From NCBI RefSeq assembly GCF_000276665.1, contig NW_004955484.1, positions 5,122,931 to 5,186,930 on the forward strand: 64,000 nucleotides of DNA, read 5' to 3'. Position numbers and translations under genes: made by a program. This document shows positions 34,545 through 43,639 of this stretch, one piece after another (positions within the stretch are counted from its first letter, which is position 1; the number at the start of each line of letters is the position of its first letter). The notes beneath the pieces are model-generated. The model saw only the letters and a list, made by a program, of their open reading frames with translations, had not been told where the DNA came from and made no database searches. This DNA comes from Chinchilla lanigera (lineage: Eukaryota > Chordata > Mammalia > Rodentia > Chinchillidae).

Positions 34545-34895
34545 GGCATATAATATTCTTGATGTGCAGAATTAAAGAATAGAGAACAAATTAGTGGTCA
34601 TCAGAGGTAAGGAAAGTTGGGATGGAAGGTGGTTAAGTGTGGCTATGAAAGGCAACACACAGGGCTCTTGGAAATGCAAATGTTCTGCATTTGGACTTTA
34701 ACAATGTCAATACACTGTTTGTGATGATATGTACTATAGTTGTACAAGATGTAACTTTGGGGTAGGGGAAACTGGATTGATAATATCCAGGATTCTCTTC
34801 ATATTACTTCTTACTACTGGCTTTGAATCAGTAACTACCTTCAAAATAAATAGTTTATAACAGTGATCAACTAGGGAAACTGAAAGCAGGAAATA

Positions 34896-36030
34896 AAAAT
34901 TAATTTTTTTATTTTAAAGAGAATAAAAAACCAATAAAAATTATACAGAATTTCAAAACAAGATGATAGGAAATTAACAATGGTTGCTATATTGCATATT
35001 GTTATCTTCAAAGTAGTTGCTCAGATTACCTACCATATATGGGCATGCAAAATTGATTAAACAATTAAGCACTAACTGTTCCTTTTGATAAACCAATAGA
35101 AATTAGTAATACAACTATCTTAGCTATCTTGTATGTGTATATATATATATTTTCCTCATCCTTCTTTTTTCCTTTCCCCATCCCTGTTCATCTTTCCCTT
35201 TGAGCAGTTTCTTTCCCTTTTATAATATCTATTGTACCTTTGGATTTTATTTACTCTTTAAATTTCTTACACTAGGGAGAAAACATGATGTTTACACATG
35301 AGTCTGATTTATTTCATTTATGATTATGGTCTCTAATTGCATCCATTTACCTATAAAAGTCTCCAAGCTATCCTTCTTTATGGCTAAGTTATACTCCGTT
35401 GTATAAAAAAAAAATCTTTTTTATCCATTTCTTAGGTGATACGCATTTGGGTTGTTTCCAAGATGTAGCTATGACAAATTGCACTGCTCTAAACATGGCA
35501 GCGATATATTGCTGTGGTATGATGTTTTCAGTTCTTCTGGGAAAATACCCAGAAGGGTTGAATGGGACCTCTAGACCTAGTTTGTGGAGGAATCTCCAAA
35601 CTGATTCCCACAGTGGCTTCACCAGTCTGTATTCACCAGCAGTGGAGAAGAGTTCCTATTTCTCCACAGCCTTGCCAGCATTTGTTATTGGTTGATTTCT
35701 TAGTGCTAGCCGTTCTTACTGGGGTGAGATGAAATCTCAATGTTGTTTTAATTTGCATTTCTCGAATGACTAATGAGGTTGAACATTTTCTCTTGTATTT
35801 ATTTGCCATTTGCATTTCTTTATCTGAGAAATGTGTATTCATCTCAAATGCCCATTTTTGGATTGGGTCTTTCAATTTGGGGAGGCTGATATTTTTAAAT
35901 TCTTTATATGTTCTAGATAGAAGACCTTTGTCTGAGGAACAGTCAGCTAAAATTTTTTCCCAATTTGTGGGTTTTCTTTTTACTCTGCTGGTGATTTCTT
36001 TAGATGTGCAGAAACTTTTCAGTAGGATGA
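34896..36030 (-). mobile_element. L1 (element D), 3' segment
   Basis: Minus-strand L1 of the younger lineage-specific type: T-rich start, 3'-UTR (TTTTAAAGAGAATAAA, AAACAAGATGATAGGAAATT, GTTGCTCAGATTACC), then inverted ORF2 C-terminus (TGTCTGAGGAACAGTCAGC at about 35,929). At about 36,030 the text flips to the plus strand. Weak possible duplication AAGCAGGA at 34,884-34,891 and 36,699-36,706. Confidence 0.85.
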
Positions 36031-36277
36031 GATGGCCCTACTACCAAAATTGTACAGGTTCAATGCAATTCCCATTAAACTACCCCTAGCATAACTCACA
36101 GACCTAGAGAAAGCATTCCTTAAATTCAACTGGAACCAGAAGAGACCCAGAATAGCAAAAGCAGTCCTGGGCAACAAAGACAAGTCAGGTGGAATCACAA
36201 CCCCTGACCTGAAATTATACTACAAAGCCACTGTAATAAAATCAACATGGTACAGGCTAAAAAACAGACCAGAAGAT

Positions 36278-36535
36278 GTGGAGGACACAGACACAACCAC
36301 AAACATACTCAGCTGCCTAATCTTTGATAAAGGGCCCAAACAAACTCACTGGAAGAAAGACAGCCTTTTAAATAAATGGTGCTGGCAAAATTGGTTTGCC
36401 ACTTGCCAAAGACTGAAAATAGCCCCTAGTCTATCACCATGCACCAAACTCAAGTCAAAATGGATCACAGATCTCAATATTAAAACAGAAACACTAAATC
36501 CATCACAGATCTCAATATTAAAACAGAAACACTAA
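36278..36535 (+). pseudogene. L1 D ORF2 C-terminal fragment
   Basis: An 85-codon open stretch with the recognisable L1 ORF2 C-terminal block: LIFDKGPKQTHWKKDSLLN, then KWCWQNW and KLKSKWITDLNIKTETLN, all standard landmarks of that region. The 38-bp tandem duplication shifts the frame immediately after. Part of the inverted segment, so it could not be expressed with the rest of the element. Confidence 0.85.
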
Positions 36536-36565
36536 ATCCAATATTAAAACAGAAACACTAACTCC
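36464..36565 (+). repeat. 38-bp tandem duplication in L1 D
   Basis: Two exact 38-bp copies (36,464-36,501 and 36,502-36,539, beginning ATCACAGATCTCAATATTAA) plus a 26-bp partial third copy (36,540-36,565, one mismatch). Confidence 0.95.
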
Positions 36566-37262
36566 ACTAAAGAGAAAGTAGGGAAAAACCTTGAAGACAT
36601 AGGTGTAGGCAGAGAGTTCATGAACAAAAACCAAACTGCCCATGAAATACTTCAAAGAGTCAACAACTGGGAGCTTGGAGATTTTGAACTGGCTTTATAA
36701 GCAGGAGAGGTGCATTTTAGCAGTTTGACAGTACCATTTTACAGTTTTGAAGTCTAATATTTTTTTGGAGGGGAGACTGTGACAGAGCTGGAAGGGACAG
36801 AGAAACAGTCTGTCTCAGAGCCAAATATGTTGCTAGGGCCTTCTAGAAAATAATGGAGAGTTTGCAAACCCTTGTGGCAATTGAGTAACAGTCCGAAAAG
36901 GGTGTATGGCTTGGGAACCACAGAATGCAAGGTGATGGCTGCATTGTTGACAGCACAGAGATTTTGCCCAAGGTGATTAACAGTTTATTAGGCTCATGTG
37001 TGGCTGGATGCCAGTTTGTGCTAACCATGACATTTGACAGAAACAGGGGTTGTAGTGAGACAGCATGGGCGATGGTCAGGCCCAGAGGTGAGTCTTTAGC
37101 CTGCACCTCTGGGAGAAAAGTTTTTAGAACTTCTGGATTGTGGTTATCTGTCTCAGGCTGATGCAAGCATCATCTTCCTTTTGGGGGAACAGTCAAAGCT
37201 GAAAGTTCAGGGTGAAGTGAGAGACAGGCTGATTGGCTTGGTGCAAAGGAGATGGTTGCTTC

Positions 37263-37551
37263 TAACTTGAAGAGGAGGTCTCTTTCCAGAAGTTTACACA
37301 GCAATTTATTTTTGGCACTATGTTCTTCCTAGTGAAAAGTTTGTGCCTGACAGAAGGGGCGAGAGGCAAAAGTTCCAGTTCCCGACGGTGGTAACTTTTT
37401 GACAGAGGGAACTTTTGAAGGCAGAGAGTTTTGTTCCATTGTCTACCAGGACAGTCACAGGTTTGCCTCCAACTTTTGCAAAGACTGTGGGCTCTTGGGG
37501 GCCCAATTTGATAGAGCTCAGAGTCCTATCCATCCAGAACTCACAGTGCAA
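37263..37551 (-). pseudogene. retroviral protease remnant
   Basis: Retroviral aspartic proteases cleave Gag-Pol. In the minus-strand frame 37,318-37,551 a glycine-rich hydrophobic run leads into V-L-V-D-N-G, where the family has the catalytic D-T-G triad; the threonine is lost. A second landmark, LLERDLL, in the place of the family's ..LGRDLL.., lies at about 37,272-37,292 in a different frame, so a frameshift separates the two. The match is to the gammaretrovirus (ERV1) type. Inactive by triad change and frameshift. Confidence 0.75.
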
Positions 37552-37897
37552 GGAGAGGTTGAGGTTGAGGTAGGCCTGGATAGTCAGGTTTCTGTATGTC
37601 TCAAAGACAGAGGGGGCATTTATTTATTGTGTCAAGCCTTTATAACTTGTAGCCAGAGTGTATAGTCATCTATCAGACTGGATTTTTTTTATAGACATCA
37701 GATGCTTTTATTAGGTTTCTGGGTAACAGTGGTTGATGGGCTTCTTGCCCCCTTTTGATGTCTTTAAGAAGCACTCAACTGGGTGGAGTGTCCTTTGGGA
37801 AGGCCATGGCAACTCATTCGTCAGGGTTGACAGTCTAATTTTTTCTTAGTCAAAATGGAACTCAGAAGGAATTGCTGACAGTCAACTCAGGTGGACA

Positions 37898-38437
37898 TTA
37901 GATGATGTCATCTGACCAGGATAGAAGTAGAAGGCTCTGGAGGGAGGGCCTCTGTGGCCAAATATAGGCAATAGCAGGCTGGAACCAGTTCAGTTGGCTG
38001 GAAGTGAAAGAGTCAGGACTGGGGAGTAAAACCATAGGTACTGGCAGCAACTGCAGCAGCCAGTGAGGGTGCCAAGGGGGACTTCCCATGAAGAATGGGC
38101 CTCTTTTTTTCTTTTCTTTGAAATGCAGGGAGCAGTTTGCATTCATTTTTAACACTGTAAAAGTCCTTTTTCCTGCAGTCAGGGACTGTGGGTTTTGACT
38201 AATTAGTTTCCATCTCTGACTTTCTACATATGTGTTGCATACCCTTGAAGGATGGCACAACAAAGGGTGGGTGTTGCTCTGAAAAAGACCATTCTGGCCA
38301 TGCCTCTTGTGGGAACTTAGGTGAGGCTTAGCTATGGAGGCTGTGAGGCCTCCGTTACACCATGTGTTGATTACCACGGAACCGCAGGTGAGGGCCCAAT
38401 CAGACACCAAAACCAGTGCTTCCCAGTCCTGGTGCAC
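37898..38437 (-). pseudogene. open frame in ERV gag position, unrecognised
   Basis: At 179 codons this is the longest non-repetitive frame in the window. It lies on the ERV strand between the leader and the protease, where gag belongs, but I see no matrix, capsid or zinc-knuckle motif (no CX2CX4HX4C). Its N-terminal part may be untranslated leader read through. Most likely a chance-open remnant of gag; not a host gene. Confidence 0.4.
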
Positions 38438-38849
38438 AGATGGAACAGCCTATTGTTCATACTGTCTGTTTTATTTGCTCATTTATTCAACGGGCACTCA
38501 GAGGTTAAATGTTCCAGCCCCCTTCTCTCAAGGGTGGTCCTAATAAGAGTTGATCAGACTTTCCTTTTGCTCAAGCTGAGCAAGACTGACAGACAGACTA
38601 ACTGGGGTGCCCCCAGTGGTCTTATCTGAATTAGGCAGGCAGACAGACAAGCACACAGACTGCATTCTCCTCTTTTGGGGGTCTGAGGAGAGCTGATCTG
38701 AGTAATTTTGGAAATCTGTGATCAAGGGGGAAGCCAGTAATCCTCCTGCAGAATTCTGAGGAGATTTGAGAAATCTCAAGGGCATGCCTTCCCACTGGGA
38801 CCCGGAGAGGTCCTTGCTCTGTCTACGAGGGCCACGACCAGTAACTAAA

Positions 38850-39150
38850 GAGGTGAGCATAGTCAGTTTTCCCAGTCAATGCACTGATGCTATGGCAAAC
38901 AGAAACACTGAAATGACATCCAGGATTTGGAGGCAGATTTACTTTACTTCGATGAGCACTGATCTGGATCACTCGTAAAATATCAGGCCCTGATCCGTAG
39001 TGGTCTAGAGCTTATATGGGATAAACAAATAGGAAGTTGGGGACTGGTCTTTACAGTATGCATCATAAAGACCAGCCATTTCTAAGAAACAAAAATAACA
39101 GGAACTGTAACCAGAACTATAACCTGGGCAATTAACAAATTAAAGTGCAC
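38850..39150 (-). mobile_element. ERV LTR-like segment
   Basis: Read on the minus strand: a CATATAAG TATA-like element, about 70 bp later an AAGTAAAGTAAA stretch in the polyadenylation-signal position, then a pyrimidine-rich U5-like part. No clean TG...CA ends, so the limits are approximate. Confidence 0.45.
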
Positions 39151-39941
39151 TGGCCAGGATGGGGAGCATCTTTTGCCACAGAACTACACAGTGAGATGCT
39201 ATCTGAAAAAACAAAAACAAAAGAACAAGAAAAAAAAAATCAAGACAGAATGTAACTCTATCAACTTGAGGACATCAATGTGTCCTAAAGTAAAACTCAG
39301 TTTAAAATTTGACTATAGTTCTTTTGACAAAGAAATGTTTTATTGTGTCTCTTACAGATAAAATATCTTTGTAATATCCCCCTTACCTTTTTATTCTTGT
39401 CTACTTGTCTGCAATACTAAAAAATCTCCAGCATGCTGACTTTTAAAAGATGTCCTCTCAGAAACCACTTCAGACTCAATTCTATAAGTGATACCAGGGT
39501 TGTTCTCTCATTTCTCTTAGAAATTGTTTCATTTTCATACTGAATTAGAAGTATCAGGTACCATCTTGTATCTCTGTATTTCAGTCGAATGTTCTGGGTA
39601 TTTAAACACCGTAACTCAATTTTTACCCAGTTTACATTTATTATTTTCTTCGTCCTTCCTTAGCCAGTGGCCTCCAGTGTCCCTGTATGGTCTATTTAAT
39701 GTTGCCAGTCTTCAACATCCATATGCATGATGTCACTAATTCCCAAATTATTGGTTCCTTTCATTTCCAACTTAGTTTTAGGTAAGCACACCCTAAATGC
39801 TCTAATACCTGCAGTACTTCCTTGGATTTGCATTTTTGCAACATAGAACCAGACTACCAACCTCAAATGTGTGTCATGATCTCTTTCCTTACCATCTGTC
39901 ATGAGAATTTACACAATTCAGGATAAAGACCAGATGCCACA
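39151..39941. other. unassigned non-coding DNA
   Basis: A B1-tail-like scrap (AGTGAGATGCTATCTG, then A-rich) lies near 39,190-39,240. Otherwise nothing recognised; open frames are short and overlapping. Confidence 0.45.
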
Positions 39942-39954
39942 TTCTTCCACTTTT

Positions 39955-40105
39955 TTTTTTTTTTTTTTTGAGACAGGGTCTCGCTATGTAGCTCAGGCTG
40001 GCCTTGAACTCACTATGTAGCCTCGGCTGGCCTCAAACTCACAGCGATCCTCCTGCCTCTGCCTCTGGAGTGCTGAAATTACAGGCGTGCGCCACCACAC
40101 CTGCC
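39955..40105 (-). mobile_element. B1 SINE with 29-bp duplication, young
   Basis: Inverted B1: T-run, GAGACAGGGTCTCGCTATG, then two 29-bp units (39,984-40,012 and 40,013-40,041, each starting CTATGTAGC), ending GCGTGCGCCACCACACCTGC. Perfect 13-bp target-site duplication TTCTTCCACTTTT at 39,942-39,954 and 40,106-40,118. Confidence 0.95.
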
Positions 40106-40118
40106 TTCTTCCACTTTT

Positions 40119-40431
40119 GTTAAGGTTTCTATCGCTCTTGGTAGTCAAAGCTCTTTTCTACTGCAAAAGTCACAAGTACGGCTGATTCTTCCTTAACAAT
40201 TCTCTCAATATTTTTTTTCAACTGTTAAGACCTTTGTGTTTAGCCTAAGGCAATAGCTTCTTCTATGGTCTGTCTATTTTCAGTATGTTTTCATTTTAAA
40301 AATAGCTACAAATTAAGGTCAAACACAGTTTAATATATTATTTTAAAAACACATGTATGAGTGTGTTTTCTTTTCACATTGCTGCTTAAAGGCAGTTAAC
40401 TGTTCACCATTTGCTTAGAACAATGTTCCTC
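40119..40431. other. unassigned non-coding DNA
   Basis: AT-rich; nothing recognised. Confidence 0.45.
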
Positions 40432-40447
40432 AAAAGCAGCACAATCT

Positions 40448-40532
40448 GGGGCTGGGGATTTAGCTCAGCGGCAAAAGCGCCTGCCTGGCAAGTGCAAGGT
40501 CGTGAGTTCGGTTCTCGGTACCGGAGAAAAAC

Positions 40533-40566
<34 letters not shown>
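40448..40566 (+). mobile_element. ID SINE, very young
   Basis: Plus-strand ID with an apparently intact internal Pol III promoter: A box in GGGATTTAGCTCAGCGG, B box in GAGTTCGGTTCTC. It ends GGTACCGGAGAAAAACC followed by a pure A-tail of more than 30. Perfect 16-bp target-site duplication AAAAGCAGCACAATCT at 40,432-40,447 and 40,567-40,582. The most recent insertion I can identify here; candidate for an insertion polymorphism. Confidence 0.97.
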
Positions 40567-40571
<5 letters not shown>

Positions 40572-40582
40572 CAGCACAATCT

Positions 40583-41204
40583 TTTGTGACACTTTTCCCC
40601 ATGGTTTTGAATTAAAATGTAAAGTTATCCTAAGAATCAGGTTAAAAAGGAAAAAAGGAGAAACAGTGACCTACCAGAGATGGTCTAATTTGCTACATCT
40701 GACATTCAAGGCCTATCATAAACACCTGTGTGTCCTTATTGCCCACTGTCTGCTTCATAAATCATTGTCCCTCTCAGATTATCTACTTGTCCTCTCTTAA
40801 AAAATACTCTATTCTTTCTTAACCGTGTCTTTTTGCAGATAGGCCATGGGGATTTCACTAAGTATAGAATGAAGAGAAAAAACAAAATAGAATCGTTGAA
40901 AACAAACTTGTCAGAATTTTGTCCAGACAAAATGCCCATCTCTCCATAAAATTTTCTTTCATCACCCTAACAAAGAATTGTCCTCTTATCTGAAATCTTA
41001 CAATAGTTACTCTCTTTCCTTACAGTGATTATACAACACCTTTATTATAATGATTTATCATATAGCCCTATTATAAGTACCATAAAAATTGGTATTGCAC
41101 TTTACATACCTTGCTTTAATAAAATATTTAATGCCTCAAAAAAAGTTAAGTTTAACTAGCTCCAAGCTTAAGAAATAAAACATTAAAGATAAGACTAAAA
41201 TATC
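40583..41204. other. unassigned non-coding DNA
   Basis: AT-rich; no gene or named repeat. Confidence 0.45.
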
Positions 41205-41311
41205 CTGTAACAACCTCCTCCTACTAGAGGTAACCATTATTCTAAATTCAGTACATGTTTTTATATTTTTATTACATATATAACTATTTTTTAATTTAAA
41301 AAACCTTATAT

Positions 41312-41719
41312 ATTTTTAATTAATAAACACATATACATTTATAAAATAACATAAAAACAAGTAACAGAATTTCAGACAAGGTGATAGGAAATTAACAATG
41401 ATTGTTGTATTACACATTGATATCTTCACATTGGTTACTCAGATAAACAAATATAGGCATGTAAGATTGATCAAACCTTAACTGTTCTTTTCAATAAAGC
41501 AACAGAAATTAGTAGTGCAACTATCTTATCCTGTGTGTACACATATACATATTTTTCCCTTTATTTTTTATCTTTTTGAGATGGGGCCTCATTATGCAGT
41601 TCAGGCTGGCCTTGAGCTCACTTTGTAGCCCAGGCTGGTCTCTAACTGGCAACAATCCTCCTGCCTCAGGCTCCCGAGTGCTGGGATTACAGGTATGCGC
41701 CACCACGCCCGGACTCCCT

Positions 41720-41750
<31 letters not shown>

Positions 41751-42571
41751 TTCCCTCATCCCAGTTGTTCTCTCCTTCTGAGAAGTTTCCTTCCCTTTCA
41801 CAGTATCTTTTGTACCTCCTAGATTTTATTCACTCTTTCAGGTTTTTACACTAGTGAGACAATATGGTATTTACACATGCAGGTCTGATTTATTTCGTTT
41901 ATGAGTATGGTCTCTAGTTGTGTCCATTTACCTATAAAAGTCTTGAGTTTATCTTTCTTTATAGCTAAGTAATATTCCATTATATAAAAATACCACAACT
42001 TTTTTATCCATTCCTCAGTTGATGGGCATTTGTGCTGCTTCCACGATTTAGCTATATTACAAATTGCACTGCTATAAACATGGATACACATATATCACTG
42101 TGATATGATGGTTTCACGTCTTCTGGAAAAATACCCAGAAGGGGACTAGCTGGGTTGAATGGGACCTTTAGACTCAGTTTACTGAGGAGTCTCCACACTG
42201 ATTTCCACAGTGGTTGCACCAGTCTACACTCCCACCAGCAGTGGAGAAGGGTTCCTTTCTCTCCACAGCCTCACCAGCATTTGTTATTGGTTGATTTCTT
42301 AATGATAGCCATTCTTCTGGGGAGAGATGGAATCTCAGTGTTGTTTTAATTTGCATTTCTCGAATGACTAATGATGTTGAACATTGTTTCATGTATTTAT
42401 TTGCCATTTTTTTTTTTTAATCTGAGAAGAGTGTATTCATGTTGGGTGCGCATTTTTGTATTGGGTCTTTGAATATGACAGGGCTGATTTTTAAAAATTC
42501 TTTATATGTTCTAGTTAGAAGTCCTTTGTCTGAGGGACAGTTGGCTAAAATTTTTCCCAATTTGTGGGTTT
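41312..42571 (-). mobile_element. L1 (element E), 5'-truncated
   Basis: Younger lineage-specific L1: A/T-rich tail complement, 3'-UTR (TTTCAGACAAGGTGATAGG, GGTTACTCAGATAAAC), inverted ORF2 C-terminus to TTTTTCCCAATTTGTGGGTT. Target-site duplication of AAAAACCTTATAT (41,299-41,311) and AAAAACTTTATAT (42,572-42,584), 12 of 13 bases. A B1 is inserted at 41,563. ORF2 text is simply truncated here, with no inversion. Confidence 0.85.
41563..41716 (-). mobile_element. B1 SINE with internal duplication, in L1 E
   Basis: Inverted B1: TTTTTGAGATGGGGCCTCAT, two CAGGCTGGCC/TCAGGCTGG units about 29 bp apart, CAATCCTCCTGCCTCAGGC, GTATGCGCCACCACGCCCGG. It lies in the L1 E 3'-UTR and is followed by a short TTTC repeat (41,718-41,745). 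Confidence 0.92.
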
Positions 42572-42905
42572 AAAAACTTTATATTAATGACATCCCAACA
42601 TACATATTATACTGTTACTGGTTTGTTTTGCTATATATGCCTATGATATTCATGTTAATCCAATTTCTAGTTAATTCATTTACTGACTGTGTAATATTCC
42701 TATACAGTAACTCATCATAGGCTATTTATCAGTTCATTTGCAAATAGTTTGTTTTCAATTAGCTACATTTACAATTATATAACCAAAAGTTTATCCACAT
42801 ACATGTGAAAATTTCCTCACAGCAATAGTTAGAAGTGGATTTGCTCAACTGTAGGGCATGATCATTTTTGCCTTCAATATAGTATCAGCATTATCTGTAG
42901 ATATA

Positions 42906-43639
42906 CTTTCACTGTTTATAATTTCTTTCAATGAGCAAGAAATCTACTTTCTTAAAAAGTCATAGACATAGTAATTTCGTACAGAGTTACAGTTCTATTT
43001 GTGCTTTTAATTACTCTTCAGTCAGGCTGGAAAAGTTTTGGTTTTCTGAGAAATTGTGCATTTCAGCTAAGTTTTCAAATATATTGGTATAAAGTAATTT
43101 ATGCCTTCCAGAGGATTTCTTTTTTGAAGCTCAACAAACAATTAGACTTATATAACTATTATAGGTACGTGCAGTATAAATTCTTTTTAGCACAATACAG
43201 GTCAAGATACACAGCTACAGAACTTCTTGGCAGGGTAACATCAGGTATTTTTCTTGAATACGAGTAGTCATCCAGCAAGACATAACCATGAAGGAGCTAA
43301 TCTCAGATGTCAAAGAATAAGATCACTTTGGGTGGGTGCAGAAGTCACTGATACATCCTGTAATAATTTGGCAATCACAGCTTCTAGTCATTGTGTTCTG
43401 GGAAGTTTAAAACTGTGATTCCTATCAGATAATCTTATTTTATATCTTATTTATAGTCCTCCCAGGCCAAGACAATTTGCCTATCAAAAATGTCATTGTT
43501 AACATAAACAGTAGCTCTTGATAAACATAGTTCATGTTCTAAAAGTCAACTGCTACTAATATTTGCAATTTCAGAGAACAGAGAGACAGGTTTCCAGGAG
43601 AACAGAGGCTGGTAAGTTATGTTCTGTTATGTTTTAAAA
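42906..43639. other. unassigned non-coding DNA
   Basis: No gene or named repeat. The 88-codon frame at 43,001-43,267 has no recognisable domain. Confidence 0.45.

Larger units (their letters stand above)
31385..34895 (+). mobile_element. Old L1 (element F), interrupted
   Basis: Plus-strand L1 with ORF2 text (GAACTCAATGAAATTGAAAA near 31,472), more RT text at 31,900-32,300, ORF2 C-terminus at 32,910-33,250 (GATTTATGAAGAGAAAAACT), and 3'-UTR to about 34,860 (ACTACTGGCTTTGAATCAGT, AAAATAAATAGTTTA). It is split by an ID, a MaLR LTR, an unnamed LTR-like repeat and a gap-spanning ID. Many stops; dead. Confidence 0.82.
36031..36698 (+). mobile_element. L1 D, inverted 5' segment (twin priming)
   Basis: Plus-strand ORF2 text directly after the minus 3' segment: CAGGTTCAATGCAATTCCCA, ACCCAGAATAGCAAAAGCAG, GGACATAGG-like words to about 36,665. 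It covers the ORF2 region just upstream of where the 3' segment starts. A 38-bp unit is repeated at 36,464-36,565. The right edge is approximate. Confidence 0.85.
36760..39150 (-). mobile_element. decayed gammaretrovirus-like provirus (ERV)
   Basis: Minus-strand endogenous retrovirus remnant. Right to left: LTR-like sequence with a TATA-like element (complement of CTTATATG, 39,011-39,018) and a poorly preserved primer-binding-site-like TGGCCCTCGT on the minus strand near 38,825-38,835; a gag-position region (about 37,560-38,640); a protease remnant (37,260-37,551); and probably the start of the RT region (36,843-37,166). It stops near 36,760, so most of pol, all of env and the far LTR are absent. 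Spacing from LTR to protease is shorter than in complete gammaretroviruses. Stops and frameshifts throughout. Confidence 0.65.
41205..42905 (-). mobile_element. old L1 3'-UTR (element K), split by L1 E
   Basis: Inverted L1M-type 3'-UTR in two parts: 41,205-41,311 (AGAGGTAACCATTATTCTAA) and 42,572-42,905 (GACTGTGTAATATTCCTATA, ATTTGCAAATAGTTTGTTTT, AGAAGTGGATTTGCTCAACT). Between them sits the younger L1 E. Confidence 0.68.

Noticed and set aside
40448..40530. Possible tRNA gene (intact A and B boxes)
   Set aside because: It is an ID SINE: A-tail, target-site duplication and relatives across the window; no cloverleaf expected to hold.
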